This document shows positions 12,931-19,908 of a stretch of DNA of 24,402 nt, in pieces (the stretch's first letter is position 1; every line of letters starts with the position of its first letter). The translations under genes were made by a program, and so were the position numbers. The stretch comes from a virus: positions 1-24,402 of IMG/VR virus record IMGVR_UViG_3300037628_000424, one strand, 5' to 3'. The notes below the pieces were generated by a model that had not been told where the DNA came from, made no database searches, and saw only the letters and a program-made list of their open reading frames with translations.

Positions 12931-13208
12931 ATCGGTTGGCCGGTTGTGGGCGATAGTTTCCCTGGGTTTTTGTTCTGGTCATAAGCCCTGGTCTGGAGAT
13001 ACTCCTCGTCGCCTTGCTCGTCCACCAGATAGCCGATGACCTCGTCGGCGTACTCCGTTGGGTGACCAGAATAACTGTCCAACATTCCGTGATTGAGCTT
13101 GGGCAGTAGGATCTTTTCAGCCTCGTCAATGGCTTCCCGCTGCGAGTCAGCTTCCACGTCCTCAACCACAACCCTGACCGTCACATAAAAGTGGACGTTG
13201 TGCTTCAT
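12927..13208 (-). CDS. Hypothetical protein, 93 aa
   Basis: ATG 13208 follows AAAAAGGGGGGACT. A beta-alpha-beta opening (HFYVTVRVVVEDVEADSQRE, then AIDEAEKILL) is typical of small phage proteins with a ferredoxin-like half; the C-terminal 25 residues are polar. It overlaps both neighbours. The function is unknown. Confidence 0.8.
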   Translation of the reverse strand: MKHNVHFYVTVRVVVEDVEADSQREAIDEAEKILLPKLNHGMLDSYSGHPTEYADEVIGYLVDEQGDEEYLQTRAYDQNKNPGKLSPTTGQPI

Positions 13209-13432
13209 AGTCCCCCCTTTTTAAGAAACGTATCCTTCGTTGCGTCAATCACGAACTTTGGACCTGGGAAGTCTGCGAAGCGGCCCTTTCTCACGAAGTA
13301 GTACCGTCCTCCTAGACTCTTGACCGTGCAACCGTCTTCCCCGATGAACGCAGCCTTCACCAACACGAAGTCGCTTTCATAAGGCAGTTCAATCGAACCG
13401 TTTACCGACACCCATTTACCTACGTTTTCCAT
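13205..13432 (-). CDS. Hypothetical beta-rich protein, 75 aa
   Basis: ATG 13432 is directly preceded by AAAGGAATAGGGA, a variant of the start-associated motif, and a second AGGATAGGGG copy lies just upstream. Its strands (WVSVNGSIELP, DFVLVKAAFIG, GRYYFVRKG, KFVIDAT) suggest a small beta barrel. No catalytic signature is seen. Confidence 0.8.
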   Translation of the reverse strand: MENVGKWVSVNGSIELPYESDFVLVKAAFIGEDGCTVKSLGGRYYFVRKGRFADFPGPKFVIDATKDTFLKKGGL

Positions 13433-13462
13433 TCCCTATTCCTTTCTTCCCCCTATCCTGTC

Positions 13463-13918
13463 TCACACGTTGCCGTAGTGGATCATCTTGATTCGCCTCG
13501 GAGATCGCTCCCAATAGGCCACCGACACGAACTCTGGTGCGCCATCCCACAAGATCAGATAAACCGCTCCCATGTATCCTGGCCCACCAGTGATGTAGTT
13601 CCGAAACACCGCGATATAGGCCGATTGCACCTGTTCCAGTCCACCCCCCGGCCCTTGGACCTCGTCTTCAATCGCGCTATCACGATCCTCAGAGTCTTCT
13701 GCGACCAAACAGGTGTCAGCGTACGCATAGGCAAGTATCTTTACCTCAGACTCCGTTGGTTGCTCCGGATGATTGTCGCTCTTGAATGGCACAGACTCAT
13801 CTAGCAACCCCTTTGCCTTGCGATACGTCACCATCAGGTCAGGCCACTCCTTTTTGGCCCAATCGTGAACCGCGTCAACGTCAGCTACAAACTCGCGCAA
13901 GATTTCAAGTTCGCTCAT
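13463..13918 (-). CDS. Hypothetical acidic protein, 151 aa
   Basis: The start at 13918 (MSELEILREF) follows GGGGGGAGA. An N-terminal helical half (VADVDAVHDWAKKEWPDLM, then YRKAKGLLDE) precedes an acidic linker. A C-terminal strand-rich half (AYIAVFRNYITGGPGYMGAV, YLILWDGAPEFVSVAYWE) looks like a small beta domain. The second half resembles other phage orphan proteins; no family is recognised. Confidence 0.8.
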   Translation of the reverse strand: MSELEILREFVADVDAVHDWAKKEWPDLMVTYRKAKGLLDESVPFKSDNHPEQPTESEVKILAYAYADTCLVAEDSEDRDSAIEDEVQGPGGGLEQVQSAYIAVFRNYITGGPGYMGAVYLILWDGAPEFVSVAYWERSPRRIKMIHYGNV

Positions 13919-14096
13919 TCTCCCCCCTTCCCTCTGGCTCATCGGTGAAGTCAACCAAAACCTCATTGCAATCCATACACTCAATGGCGATGTTTATTGG
14001 GAACTTCTCGGTCCCGTAATTTCCTATCTCGATGTTGTGACCAAGATGAGGCAGTAACCGCTCTTTGGCCTGGGCAAACATTCCTTCAAAAGTCAT
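13905..14096 (-). CDS. Small Cys-pair protein, 63 aa
   Basis: ATG 14096 follows GGATAGGAGGGTTCA. An N-terminal helix (FAQAKERLLPHLGHNIEI) leads to a CMDCNEVLVDF strand. The single C-x2-C could bind metal as a dimer. It overlaps the next gene by 14 nt. Confidence 0.77.
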   Translation of the reverse strand: MTFEGMFAQAKERLLPHLGHNIEIGNYGTEKFPINIAIECMDCNEVLVDFTDEPEGRGENERT

Positions 14097-14205
14097 TGAA
14101 CCCTCCTATCCAGGCGAATTTCGCCACACTGACAATCACCGCCACTTCAACGAGGACAACGAACTGGATGAGCGCAGCCCACACGAAAACCTGCAATTCG
14201 CTCAC
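14086..14205 (-). CDS. Small membrane protein, 39 aa
   Basis: A GTG at 14205 overlaps the upstream stop as GTGA, GGGAGG lies 4 nt before it, and the TGA lies inside the next gene's start region. The sequence is one long hydrophobic helix (VFVWAALIQFVVLVEVAVIV) with a short polar end. It exactly fills a gap that otherwise breaks the overlap pattern, which supports it despite its size. Confidence 0.62.
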   Translation of the reverse strand: MSELQVFVWAALIQFVVLVEVAVIVSVAKFAWIGGFNDF

Positions 14206-14618
14206 GATGCCTCCCTTCTCATCTTGAGAATCTCGACCTCTGGCCGTGTCCCGCGCAGTCTTCTTATGATGTACTCAATCTGCGCTACCTTTCCTCTGGT
14301 GTTGATTTCGGACATCTGCGTCAATGCCAACTCGTGAACCAACTCGTCAAGGCTGTCGTCGGCCCATTGCCCTAGCTCAACCTCAAGAAGTCCCCGGATC
14401 AACAGGTCCTCTTTCGTCCTGGCAAAATTGTCGTCCAGTTGGTGTTCGACCTGTGGAACTCCCCGCACAATATGGATCTTGGAGTTTGGAGCGGTCACAC
14501 CAAGCTCCTTCCTGGCCTTCAGGTACGCTTCTTGTGGGGAGTTAGCCCGAACCTCACCAGCAAAGCCCTTCCGGTCGTCTTCCGACTGCCTAACGTAAAC
14601 TAAATACAAGTCTTTCAT
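14202..14618 (-). CDS. Hypothetical protein, 138 aa
   Basis: ATG 14618 follows AGAAGGAGGACGA. The opening LYLVYVRQSEDDRKGFAGEV, then RANSPQEAYLKARKELG, is a beta-alpha pattern; the rest is helical and acidic with a basic C-terminus (YIIRRLRGTRPEVEILKMRR). The function is unknown. Confidence 0.8.
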   Translation of the reverse strand: MKDLYLVYVRQSEDDRKGFAGEVRANSPQEAYLKARKELGVTAPNSKIHIVRGVPQVEHQLDDNFARTKEDLLIRGLLEVELGQWADDSLDELVHELALTQMSEINTRGKVAQIEYIIRRLRGTRPEVEILKMRREAS

Positions 14619-14633
14619 TCGTCCTCCTTCTGG

Positions 14634-14831
14634 TTAATAAAATCGTCGCCGGTTCGCTTGGACCTCCACTTCATCCAGCTTGTGTTCCACCAACTGAATG
14701 TATCGGTGTAGCTCCCTCAACGCGTCAATGATCTCCGTGTCAATGTCCTCGCCATTGCCTTCCATCTTTCTGGACAGGGCCGTTTGCAGCTTGGAGATTT
14801 TGCCTTGGGTGATTAGCGATTGCCTCATCAT
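14634..14831 (-). CDS. Helical hypothetical protein, 65 aa
   Basis: The start at 14831 (MMRQSLITQGK) is placed by GGAGGAGAACACG and overlaps the upstream stop. It is mainly charged helix (DIDTEIIDALRELHRYIQLV, EHKLDEVEVQANRR) and is likely a coiled coil. Confidence 0.77.
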   Translation of the reverse strand: MMRQSLITQGKISKLQTALSRKMEGNGEDIDTEIIDALRELHRYIQLVEHKLDEVEVQANRRRFY

Positions 14832-15304
14832 CGTGTTCTCCTCCTGTAAGGAGCGTCCTGGTAGACCCCAACCCCCCTGATACTGGTCACCCAACTGGAG
14901 AGGATCCCCTCGCCTCCGCTTGAATCCTTGCGCTTTATCTCCAGGTAGATCGGCTTCCAACCTGTAGACTTCCCAACATAGAATCGCTTCTTGTTTCCGT
15001 CTTCTTCGATGACTTCAACGCGCTCCCCTGACAGGTAGTAAGGCGTGAACCTTTCGTCCAGTTTTGATTCGTCAACGAAGTCCTCGCGCTCCACTGGTGT
15101 CATTGAATCCCACCGCTGCGGGTTCATTGGCTCGTCAGGCTCGGCCTTCTCTCCAACCGAATAGCACAAGGCTCCGCACTCTGGACACTCCAGGTCCGTG
15201 AAGATGCTCCCGCGCTCCATTCGCATGAGAATATCTTTAGCCTCGTTACACTGGTCCTCGGTGAACTCCTTGGCACAGTTGTCGCACTTAAAGTGTTCTT
15301 TCAT
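14828..15304 (-). CDS. Zinc-ribbon protein, 158 aa
   Basis: ATG 15304 follows GGAAGGATAGCGC, close to the start-associated motif. KCDNCAKEF at about 6 and ECPECGALCY at about 39 form a zinc ribbon spaced by a helix. A central acidic part and a C-terminal strand-rich part (RVEVIEEDGNKKRFYVGKS) follow. It ends in a basic RRRTR. Unknown role, probably nucleic-acid or protein binding. Confidence 0.8.
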   Translation of the reverse strand: MKEHFKCDNCAKEFTEDQCNEAKDILMRMERGSIFTDLECPECGALCYSVGEKAEPDEPMNPQRWDSMTPVEREDFVDESKLDERFTPYYLSGERVEVIEEDGNKKRFYVGKSTGWKPIYLEIKRKDSSGGEGILSSWVTSIRGVGVYQDAPYRRRTR

Positions 15305-15662
15305 GCGCTATCCTTCCTGCTGCACACTCGCAATCTTCAGGGATTTCCCTGCAAAATCGGCAACGGTTTGGTACGGGTTTCAGTAGCTCTTGTCTCCCGC
15401 CTTTATCTATGGCCTTCCGAATAGCTTGCTTCGGCTCGACACGGCAACGCCGGGAAATAACCTTCCAGGCATCCAGGTCCCGCACGTCAAACTCGTGCAT
15501 ATCGTCTTCGGTGGTTCCCTCGGTGTCGTCCGTCAACTGGACCTGAAACCAATACTCCCATGGTCCGTTGCCGTAGTCGTCGTTTCTGTAGCTGTGGTAG
15601 ACCTCCACTTCCTTGTGTTCCAAGAACAAGTCAGGCTCTACCCATTCGTAAATGTATGGCAT
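15288..15662 (-). CDS. Hypothetical protein with C-terminal Cys cluster, 124 aa
   Basis: ATG 15662 follows AAAGGAGTAACG. The first two-thirds are beta-rich and acidic (KEVEVYHSYRNDD, WEYWFQVQLTDD). A helix (DAWKVISRRCRVEPKQAIRK) leads to RCRFCREIPEDCECAAGR, four Cys in 12 residues. It overlaps the next gene by 17 nt. No family is recognised. Confidence 0.78.
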   Translation of the reverse strand: MPYIYEWVEPDLFLEHKEVEVYHSYRNDDYGNGPWEYWFQVQLTDDTEGTTEDDMHEFDVRDLDAWKVISRRCRVEPKQAIRKAIDKGGRQELLKPVPNRCRFCREIPEDCECAAGRIAHERTL

Positions 15663-15664
15663 CG

Positions 15665-15952
15665 TTACTCCTTTCCTTGTTTGTCGGCCATATCTTCTCG
15701 GACTATCCCCGGTGACTGGTGCGCATACGGAGGTTCCTCTTCAACAACCCCCCACCCTATGTCATGGATTTCATTGCTAGTCAGTTCCGATTCGACCTCT
15801 ATAATCACAACCTCCTCGCCGTACTCCCTCAAGTAAGGCCGTTCAACCACTGTCACTTGCTTGATCTTTGGATGCTTGGTGAGGTTATCGACATACCCTT
15901 GCTCGTCACCTTCGTGTTCGCACTCGTAAAACTCGCATCTGCGTACCTTCAT
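15665..15952 (-). CDS. Hypothetical protein, 95 aa
   Basis: ATG 15952 follows TTGGAGGACTG and shares TGATG with the upstream gene. It begins VRRCEFYECEHEGDEQ and has a central strand (EVVIIEVESELTSNEI). It is acidic. The function is unknown. Confidence 0.78.
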   Translation of the reverse strand: MKVRRCEFYECEHEGDEQGYVDNLTKHPKIKQVTVVERPYLREYGEEVVIIEVESELTSNEIHDIGWGVVEEEPPYAHQSPGIVREDMADKQGKE

Positions 15953-16290
15953 CAGTCCTCCAATCCTGCTTCAAAGTAGGTTTCGGGGCCGTAGCTCAAC
16001 AGGTACTCGCGCCGGTTCTCCCGGTAGGTGTTCATGGGGTTCTCCCATGCCTCTGGCTCTGGTTCCTCTCCCTCAAACTCAAAATAGTCGTCGGCCAAGA
16101 TCGCGTTCAGGATCTCGTACACCCTGGCATCTTTTATGCCGATTGCGTCGGTGTACTGACAAGCGTAGTAGCTCACCCAATGGTCAACGTACTCGCTTCC
16201 TTCCTCCCCCGCGAAACGTGCCATATCCTGCAACGCTGTGTCGTGTTGCAAGTCTGACAGCACGTTCTTTTCATCTGGTTGTAAAATCAT
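15952..16290 (-). CDS. Hypothetical acidic protein, 112 aa
   Basis: ATG 16290 is preceded by GGAGGATAGGGA, the start-associated motif, which also contains the TAG of the upstream gene. The protein is helical and acidic, with many Tyr and Trp (HWVSYYACQYTDAIG; DYFEFEGEEPEPEAW). The strong negative charge could suit a DNA mimic, but many of its neighbours are also acidic. Confidence 0.78.
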   Translation of the reverse strand: MILQPDEKNVLSDLQHDTALQDMARFAGEEGSEYVDHWVSYYACQYTDAIGIKDARVYEILNAILADDYFEFEGEEPEPEAWENPMNTYRENRREYLLSYGPETYFEAGLED

Positions 16291-16293
16291 TCC

Positions 16294-16503
16294 CTATCCT
16301 CCCATCCCGTCAGCAATTTCTTTCAGGCCAGCTTCAACAGACGTGCTGATATTCTCCAGGGCATCAGCTACCCTCTCTGTGCTGGTGTACGCAGCGACTT
16401 CGTCAATCGACTTACTGACACTTTCGAGCGCGTCTGCTATCGCATACGCAGCATCGGTTATGTTGACCTCTCGCCCATTCCTCGTCGTTTCCCAAACTGT
16501 CAT
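16294..16503 (-). CDS. Helical hypothetical protein, 69 aa
   Basis: ATG 16503 is preceded by TTAGGAGGATAGGGA. The protein contains two similar helical segments, DAAYAIADALESVSKSIDEV and ERVADALENISTSVEAGLKE, suggesting an internal duplication or a dimeric bundle. Its stop TAG lies within the next gene's ribosome binding site. Confidence 0.78.
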   Translation of the reverse strand: MTVWETTRNGREVNITDAAYAIADALESVSKSIDEVAAYTSTERVADALENISTSVEAGLKEIADGMGG

Positions 16504-16514
16504 TCCCTATCCTC

Positions 16515-17141
16515 CTAAAATGCAAAGTTGGTTCTCGGATGCCTTACCTTCACTTGCCAGTGGCCGTTGGTATTCTCCCGCTCACAATCGCGCAGCTTGC
16601 CCCATGGATCTTTCAACACTAGCCCTTCGTCCTCTGGACTGGTGATCGCATGAAACACGCTCGTCAGTTCCTTCTTGATCGTCCTGGCTAACCAGACATT
16701 CCGCGAAGCCAAGTAGTGTGACCTTGCTTCGGCTGCAATAAACGGCTCTACCCGCTCATACAACACGCTCTGACGCTCCGTAAACGTCGAACCAAGGGCG
16801 TAGTGACCCTCCAACACAACGTAATCAAAGAGGTACAGCCGGTTCCTAATGTCCTTCACCTTGGAGTGGATTAACTCCCCTATCAACACGGTCCATGCCT
16901 TGCTTCCGAACATTTCCCAAAGCAACTGGACCGTTTCTGGTGGAGGCTCCCACTTCAGCGTGTCTTGGTGTCTGTTGAACCACTGGAAGGTCTGCTCGGG
17001 ACCGATGCCGATAACAGCACAGGTCCCGTTCTTCTTGAACTGACCAACCCACCCCCGCCGTTGATACATGCGTATCAAGTCGCACGTCACCGCCGACTCT
17101 GGCCGGGGGGGGAATAGATACCGCCACTCGCTGAAGCTCAT
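16515..17141 (-). CDS. Minimal ATP-dependent polynucleotide ligase (DNA/RNA ligase)
   Basis: The nucleotidyltransferase motifs are visible in order. Motif I is QFKKNGT with Lys36 in a K-x-N-G context, where a covalent AMP-lysine forms. A GEL segment with Glu89 and LYLFDYVVLEG (103-112) match motif III. DEGLVLKDP (171-179) is motif IV and WQVKVR (195-200) is motif V. At 208 aa it is essentially only the adenylation domain, with no OB-fold or DNA-binding extras, so it is among the shorter ligases. It would seal nicks, DNA or RNA, in phage replication or repair. It lies 3 nt after the 17145-17849 gene with a weak ribosome binding site, so coupling is likely. Confidence 0.85.
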   Translation of the reverse strand: MSFSEWRYLFPPRPESAVTCDLIRMYQRRGWVGQFKKNGTCAVIGIGPEQTFQWFNRHQDTLKWEPPPETVQLLWEMFGSKAWTVLIGELIHSKVKDIRNRLYLFDYVVLEGHYALGSTFTERQSVLYERVEPFIAAEARSHYLASRNVWLARTIKKELTSVFHAITSPEDEGLVLKDPWGKLRDCERENTNGHWQVKVRHPRTNFAF

Positions 17142-17144
17142 GCC

Positions 17145-17849
17145 TTACAGGATCTCCGCGTCAAACAGAATCTTGAGAGCCTTCTTTTTCTGCTCTCCGC
17201 TGTCCTTGCAGTTCTCCAGCACGAACCGGCCCACACTTATCACGGCCAGCTTGCCCAACACTTCTCGCAACTCGTCTTCCTTGTCTGCTGCTTGGGCCAA
17301 CTGTGGGAGCGTCTGCTCACTCACCGCGTAGTGCTTCTCGGCGGTCTGCTTCATTACCACCGTCACGCCTTTCAGCTTCGGGTGGTTCTGGATTGCTTCG
17401 GCTACCGCTCCGATGATCTTCTGGTCCTTCAGAATTTCAGGATTGATAACCAACCGCTCCGGTACGGCTTCGATCTCGTCAACATGGATGCCCTTCTCGA
17501 TCAGCTTGAGCGCAACGTCCTCGTCCAGTCTGGCATTGCTTCCACGTTTGCGGAGACTCACTAGACCCGTAGACAAGTCACCCCTCGCGGTGAAGCTGTC
17601 AGGCTTGGTCCCTGTCGCAAGGATCTGCGTTACGAACTCATCCGTAGCCAGTTCCTTGATCGCGTCTTTCATCTGTACCGATACAGACTTGATAGCCTTC
17701 TCAACTATGCCAAGTGCAGCGACGAGGTCGAAGTCAATGAAGGGAATCACCAGTCTGTTTGTGCCCTTACCCTTCGTCGGCTTCGGTGCGGTTTGGATCT
17801 CGGGAGCATTGAACAATGCTTCCGCTGTTACGGCCTTTGCTTTACCCAT
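17145..17849 (-). CDS. Hypothetical protein, 234 aa, coupled to the ligase
   Basis: ATG 17849 follows AAAGGAGGATAGGAA, the start-associated motif. After a Pro/Lys-rich N-terminus (APKPTKGKGTN) it has a long helical region with Val/Ile-rich segments (AALGIVEKAIKSVSVQMKDA) and a basic stretch (SLRKRGSNARLDED). Later come LVINPEILKDQKIIGAVAEA and GVTVVMKQTAEK, alpha/beta in look. No family is recognised. Its position directly before the ligase suggests a partner in nucleic-acid metabolism. Confidence 0.8.
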   Translation of the reverse strand: MGKAKAVTAEALFNAPEIQTAPKPTKGKGTNRLVIPFIDFDLVAALGIVEKAIKSVSVQMKDAIKELATDEFVTQILATGTKPDSFTARGDLSTGLVSLRKRGSNARLDEDVALKLIEKGIHVDEIEAVPERLVINPEILKDQKIIGAVAEAIQNHPKLKGVTVVMKQTAEKHYAVSEQTLPQLAQAADKEDELREVLGKLAVISVGRFVLENCKDSGEQKKKALKILFDAEIL

Positions 17850-17887
17850 TTCCTATCCTCCTTTTTTTCCTCAACCATGCTCGTCAG

Positions 17888-17913
17888 GCTCCGACTAGGT
17901 TGACTCACGGAGC
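17888..17913 (-). other. Hairpin D upstream of a start-associated motif
   Basis: GCTCCG/CGGAGC arms (6 bp) with a 14-nt loop lie about 40 nt before ATG 17849. In leftward RNA it shares the start GCTCCGTGA with the hairpin at 19853. The surrounding 110-bp gap also has an orphan AAAGGAGGT without a usual start codon after it. Confidence 0.5.
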
Positions 17914-17959
17914 AAAGACCAAGGTTACCCCTGGCCTTTTCGCTATTGCTTACCTCCTT

Positions 17960-18220
17960 TCAAAATACTGGCTCCCAAGGCTCCCCCGGTAGGTGCGCTC
18001 GGAAGCCGGGGTAACCGTAGTTCCACACGGCCCAATCGTGGGCATGTTCCAACCCCTTCTCGGTGCAGATTCCGTGAACGTACCCGCCATCTTCATTGGC
18101 GACCACCCATGTGTCAGGGTTTGGGTCACACTCGTCGTTCTCACACAGGATCGCAAACGTCCAGGGCATTTCTTTCGTGGGTTTAGGTTGCTTTTGGATC
18201 TCAAACGTAGCCTTTGGCAT
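17960..18220 (-). CDS. Hypothetical protein, 86 aa
   Basis: ATG 18220 is preceded by AGGAGGATAGGGAAT and by the promoter at 18244. CENDECDPNPDTWV and HGICTEKGLEH give three Cys plus His, possibly a metal site; the C-terminus is rich in Trp, Gly and Pro. No family is recognised. It is the first gene after an internal promoter of the leftward block. Confidence 0.78.
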   Translation of the reverse strand: MPKATFEIQKQPKPTKEMPWTFAILCENDECDPNPDTWVVANEDGGYVHGICTEKGLEHAHDWAVWNYGYPGFRAHLPGEPWEPVF

Positions 18221-18243
18221 ATTCCCTATCCTCCTTTTCTGTT

Positions 18244-18273
18244 AGTGTACCATGATCGTATGACCATACACAC
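18244..18273 (-). promoter_or_regulatory. Leftward promoter/operator P2
   Basis: The 20-bp TACCATGATCGTATGACCAT (18248-18267) is identical to that at 22880. Aligned to that promoter, the -10 is TACACT and the -35 is GTGTGT (weak) with the same 18-bp spacer. A weak -35 with a conserved spacer suggests regulator control. Confidence 0.5.
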
Positions 18274-18275
18274 AC

Positions 18276-18491
18276 TTAATGCACTGGATACTCGTCAATG
18301 TACGGGTCCCTGTCACATTCCTTGTGATCGTTAAAGAACTGGTCAACGTCTTTATTCTCCAGTGTCGGCCCTTCAGCCGGTGTTGATTCCTCGCATTGCC
18401 AGCACACCCAATCACGATGAAGATTGCTGCGGGGGTAGGGGTTTTCTAGCTTCACCCTTCCCCCTGTCCCTTCAGTTGGTCTGTAAATCAT
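18276..18491 (-). CDS. Hypothetical protein, 71 aa, Cys pair
   Basis: The start at 18491 (MIYRPTEGTGG) follows AAGGAGGGCGC. It has VCWQCEES near residue 30 and ECDRDPYID at the end, a possible four-ligand site with His. It overlaps the upstream gene by ATGA. Confidence 0.75.
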   Translation of the reverse strand: MIYRPTEGTGGRVKLENPYPRSNLHRDWVCWQCEESTPAEGPTLENKDVDQFFNDHKECDRDPYIDEYPVH

Positions 18492-18730
18492 GCGCCCTCC
18501 TTGGCTCTTTGGTAATCGGTCCATGCGTCCGTTGCCTCGGTGTAATCCAGGTGTGGGCAACCATTCCCCATGTTCATCTGCTCACACTTCTTTCGGCACT
18601 CGGCTTGCATCTTTCCGCACAACGCGACCTGAATCCGCGTTCGCTTGATAGGGCATCCAACATACCCATTTGCCATCTGTTTCTCCGCGTCACTCAGCTT
18701 GTAGGCTTTCTTCTTGTTGTACCGTGCCAC
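18488..18730 (-). CDS. Cys-rich protein, 80 aa
   Basis: GTG 18730 follows GGGAGGCTCTA and shares TAGTG with the RadC-like gene stop. Six Cys (GCPIKR, LCGKMQAECRKKCEQ, GCPHLD) in 40 residues suggest a zinc or disulfide knot; the N-terminus is basic (MARYNKKKAYKLSD). The function is unknown. Confidence 0.78.
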   Translation of the reverse strand: MARYNKKKAYKLSDAEKQMANGYVGCPIKRTRIQVALCGKMQAECRKKCEQMNMGNGCPHLDYTEATDAWTDYQRAKEGA

Positions 18731-19188
18731 TAGAGCCTCCCTTCATCAGCGAAACTGTAGTAGGTTGGCCCACCCACTATGATGTGATCCACAACAGGGA
18801 TACCGATGATCTTCCCTGCCTTCACCAGTTTCTCGGTAATGCTCACGTCCTCTTTGCTCGGTGATGGGGATCCGCTCGGGTGATTGTGTAGCACGATGAT
18901 CTTAGAGGCTCCGTTGATGATCGCTGCGCGGAAGACTTCCCGACAATGAACCAAGGAAGCATTGACAATGCCAGTGGACACCACATGAATCGAGCGCACA
19001 GCGTTTCCTGTATCCAGGTGGAGAGCTATGAACTGCTCAACGTCACGCTCGTTCAGGGACACAAATGCTCTGAAGACTTCCTGACTATTGACCACCCTTG
19101 CCTTGAACTTCCCCAAGGCAACTGGAACCACTGGCTTATCCCTGACGGTGAGAAACACTTCCTTGATCGCGTAGTTTCCCTTCGTCAT
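18730..19188 (-). CDS. RadC-like JAB/MPN-domain protein
   Basis: The start at 19188 overlaps the upstream TAA (TAATG). The metalloprotease-type JAMM motif is complete: Glu47 in SLNERD, then HNHPSGSPSPSKED at 101-114 with His101, His103 and Asp114. The domain ends with PVVDHIIVGGPTYYSFADE, the usual RadC ending. The helix-hairpin-helix N-terminus of full-length RadC is absent, as in the many short mobile-element versions, and the activity of these is unclear. A role in recombination or anti-defence is only inferred. Confidence 0.93.
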   Translation of the reverse strand: MTKGNYAIKEVFLTVRDKPVVPVALGKFKARVVNSQEVFRAFVSLNERDVEQFIALHLDTGNAVRSIHVVSTGIVNASLVHCREVFRAAIINGASKIIVLHNHPSGSPSPSKEDVSITEKLVKAGKIIGIPVVDHIIVGGPTYYSFADEGRL

Positions 19189-19514
19189 TACAGGGTCCCC
19201 ACTATGGTGAACTGTGGTTGAATCCTGCCGGTAAACATATCGCCGGTATCGAGCGTACCTTCGACCAGTTCCAAGATGATCTCCTTGGCTTTGTCGTAAT
19301 CGCACCAACTGAATGTAATGCTCTCAATCTGCTGGCCGTCGCGGTAGACTGCGTACTCTTGCGCTCCGTCTTCACTGAACGCGTCATTGAAAAACAGTAG
19401 ACCCTCCAACTCGAAGCCACTGGACACTGTCCATGTGCGTTCAATCAGAGCCTCCGTCAAGTCGTCAACGGTGAGGTACTTCTTAACTTGGTACTTCCTT
19501 TGGTAGTGAATCAT
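19188..19514 (-). CDS. Hypothetical protein, 108 aa
   Basis: ATG 19514 follows GGGAAAGGATAGGGAA, the start-associated motif, with hairpin A upstream. It is a beta-rich, acidic protein (FELEGLLFFNDAFSED, YAVYRDGQQIESITFSW). The C-terminus is strand-like (RIQPQFTIVGTL). It is coupled to the RadC-like gene. The function is unknown. Confidence 0.8.
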   Translation of the reverse strand: MIHYQRKYQVKKYLTVDDLTEALIERTWTVSSGFELEGLLFFNDAFSEDGAQEYAVYRDGQQIESITFSWCDYDKAKEIILELVEGTLDTGDMFTGRIQPQFTIVGTL

Positions 19515-19553
19515 TTCCCTATCCTTTCCCGACTGGTTAGTACAGCCGACACA

Positions 19554-19576
19554 CCCCCGCGACGAAGTCGCGGGAG
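19554..19576 (-). other. Structured RNA element, hairpin A
   Basis: In leftward RNA there is a 10-bp stem (CUCCCGCGAC with GUCGCGGGGG, one G-U) and a 3-nt loop, followed by a GGCUGUACUAA-like flank and the start-associated ribosome binding site of the 19188-19514 gene. It is related to hairpins B and C. Confidence 0.72.
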
Positions 19577-19589
19577 CGGTTCTGCCATG

Positions 19590-19793
19590 CTAGACTTCGG
19601 TCCTTGCACAACACACGCAGACTCGCTGCGCCTTGATTGCTGGCCTGAAGTTAGTGCCACACTCGTGACACCAGTAACCGCGATAAAACGGTACTCCCTG
19701 GCCTTGACCCGGACGAAACAAGACAGCCTCGGCCAGTTGGCCGGTGTCCATCCTCGCTTGGTCCAGTGTGGGAAGCTGTGTTGATGTTCCCAT
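19590..19793 (-). CDS. Zinc-ribbon protein, 67 aa
   Basis: ATG 19793 follows GGAAAGGATAGGGAAACC. The first 35 residues are polar (LPTLDQARMDTGQLAEAV) and the C-terminal half has WCHECGTNF and VCVCCARTEV, a complete zinc ribbon. It is flanked by hairpins A and B. The function is unknown. Confidence 0.77.
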   Translation of the reverse strand: MGTSTQLPTLDQARMDTGQLAEAVLFRPGQGQGVPFYRGYWCHECGTNFRPAIKAQRVCVCCARTEV

Positions 19794-19811
19794 GGTTTCC
19801 CTATCCTTTCC

Positions 19812-19872
19812 GGCGGTCTACCGCCATTTGGCTACTCCGTGCAGCCACCACGCCCCGCGACAAGTCACGGAG
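19812..19872 (-). other. Structured RNA element, hairpin B (with second hairpin)
   Basis: The main stem is 19853-19861 with 19864-19872; the two C-A mismatches on the + strand become G-U pairs in leftward RNA. GGCUGCAC follows it. A second, perfect hairpin GGCGGTCTACCGCC (19812-19825) separates it from the ribosome binding site. Just upstream, GGGAGGATATCA precedes an ATG with a 3-codon frame (MYP) at 19894. Confidence 0.72.
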
Positions 19873-19908
19873 CGTTATTGCGTCACGGATACATTGATAT
19901 CCTCCCTT

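Noticed and set aside
13079-13090. Near-match to the 12-mer on the minus strand (CGGAATGTTGG)
   Set aside because: Two mismatches, inside a gene, and isolated; consistent with chance.
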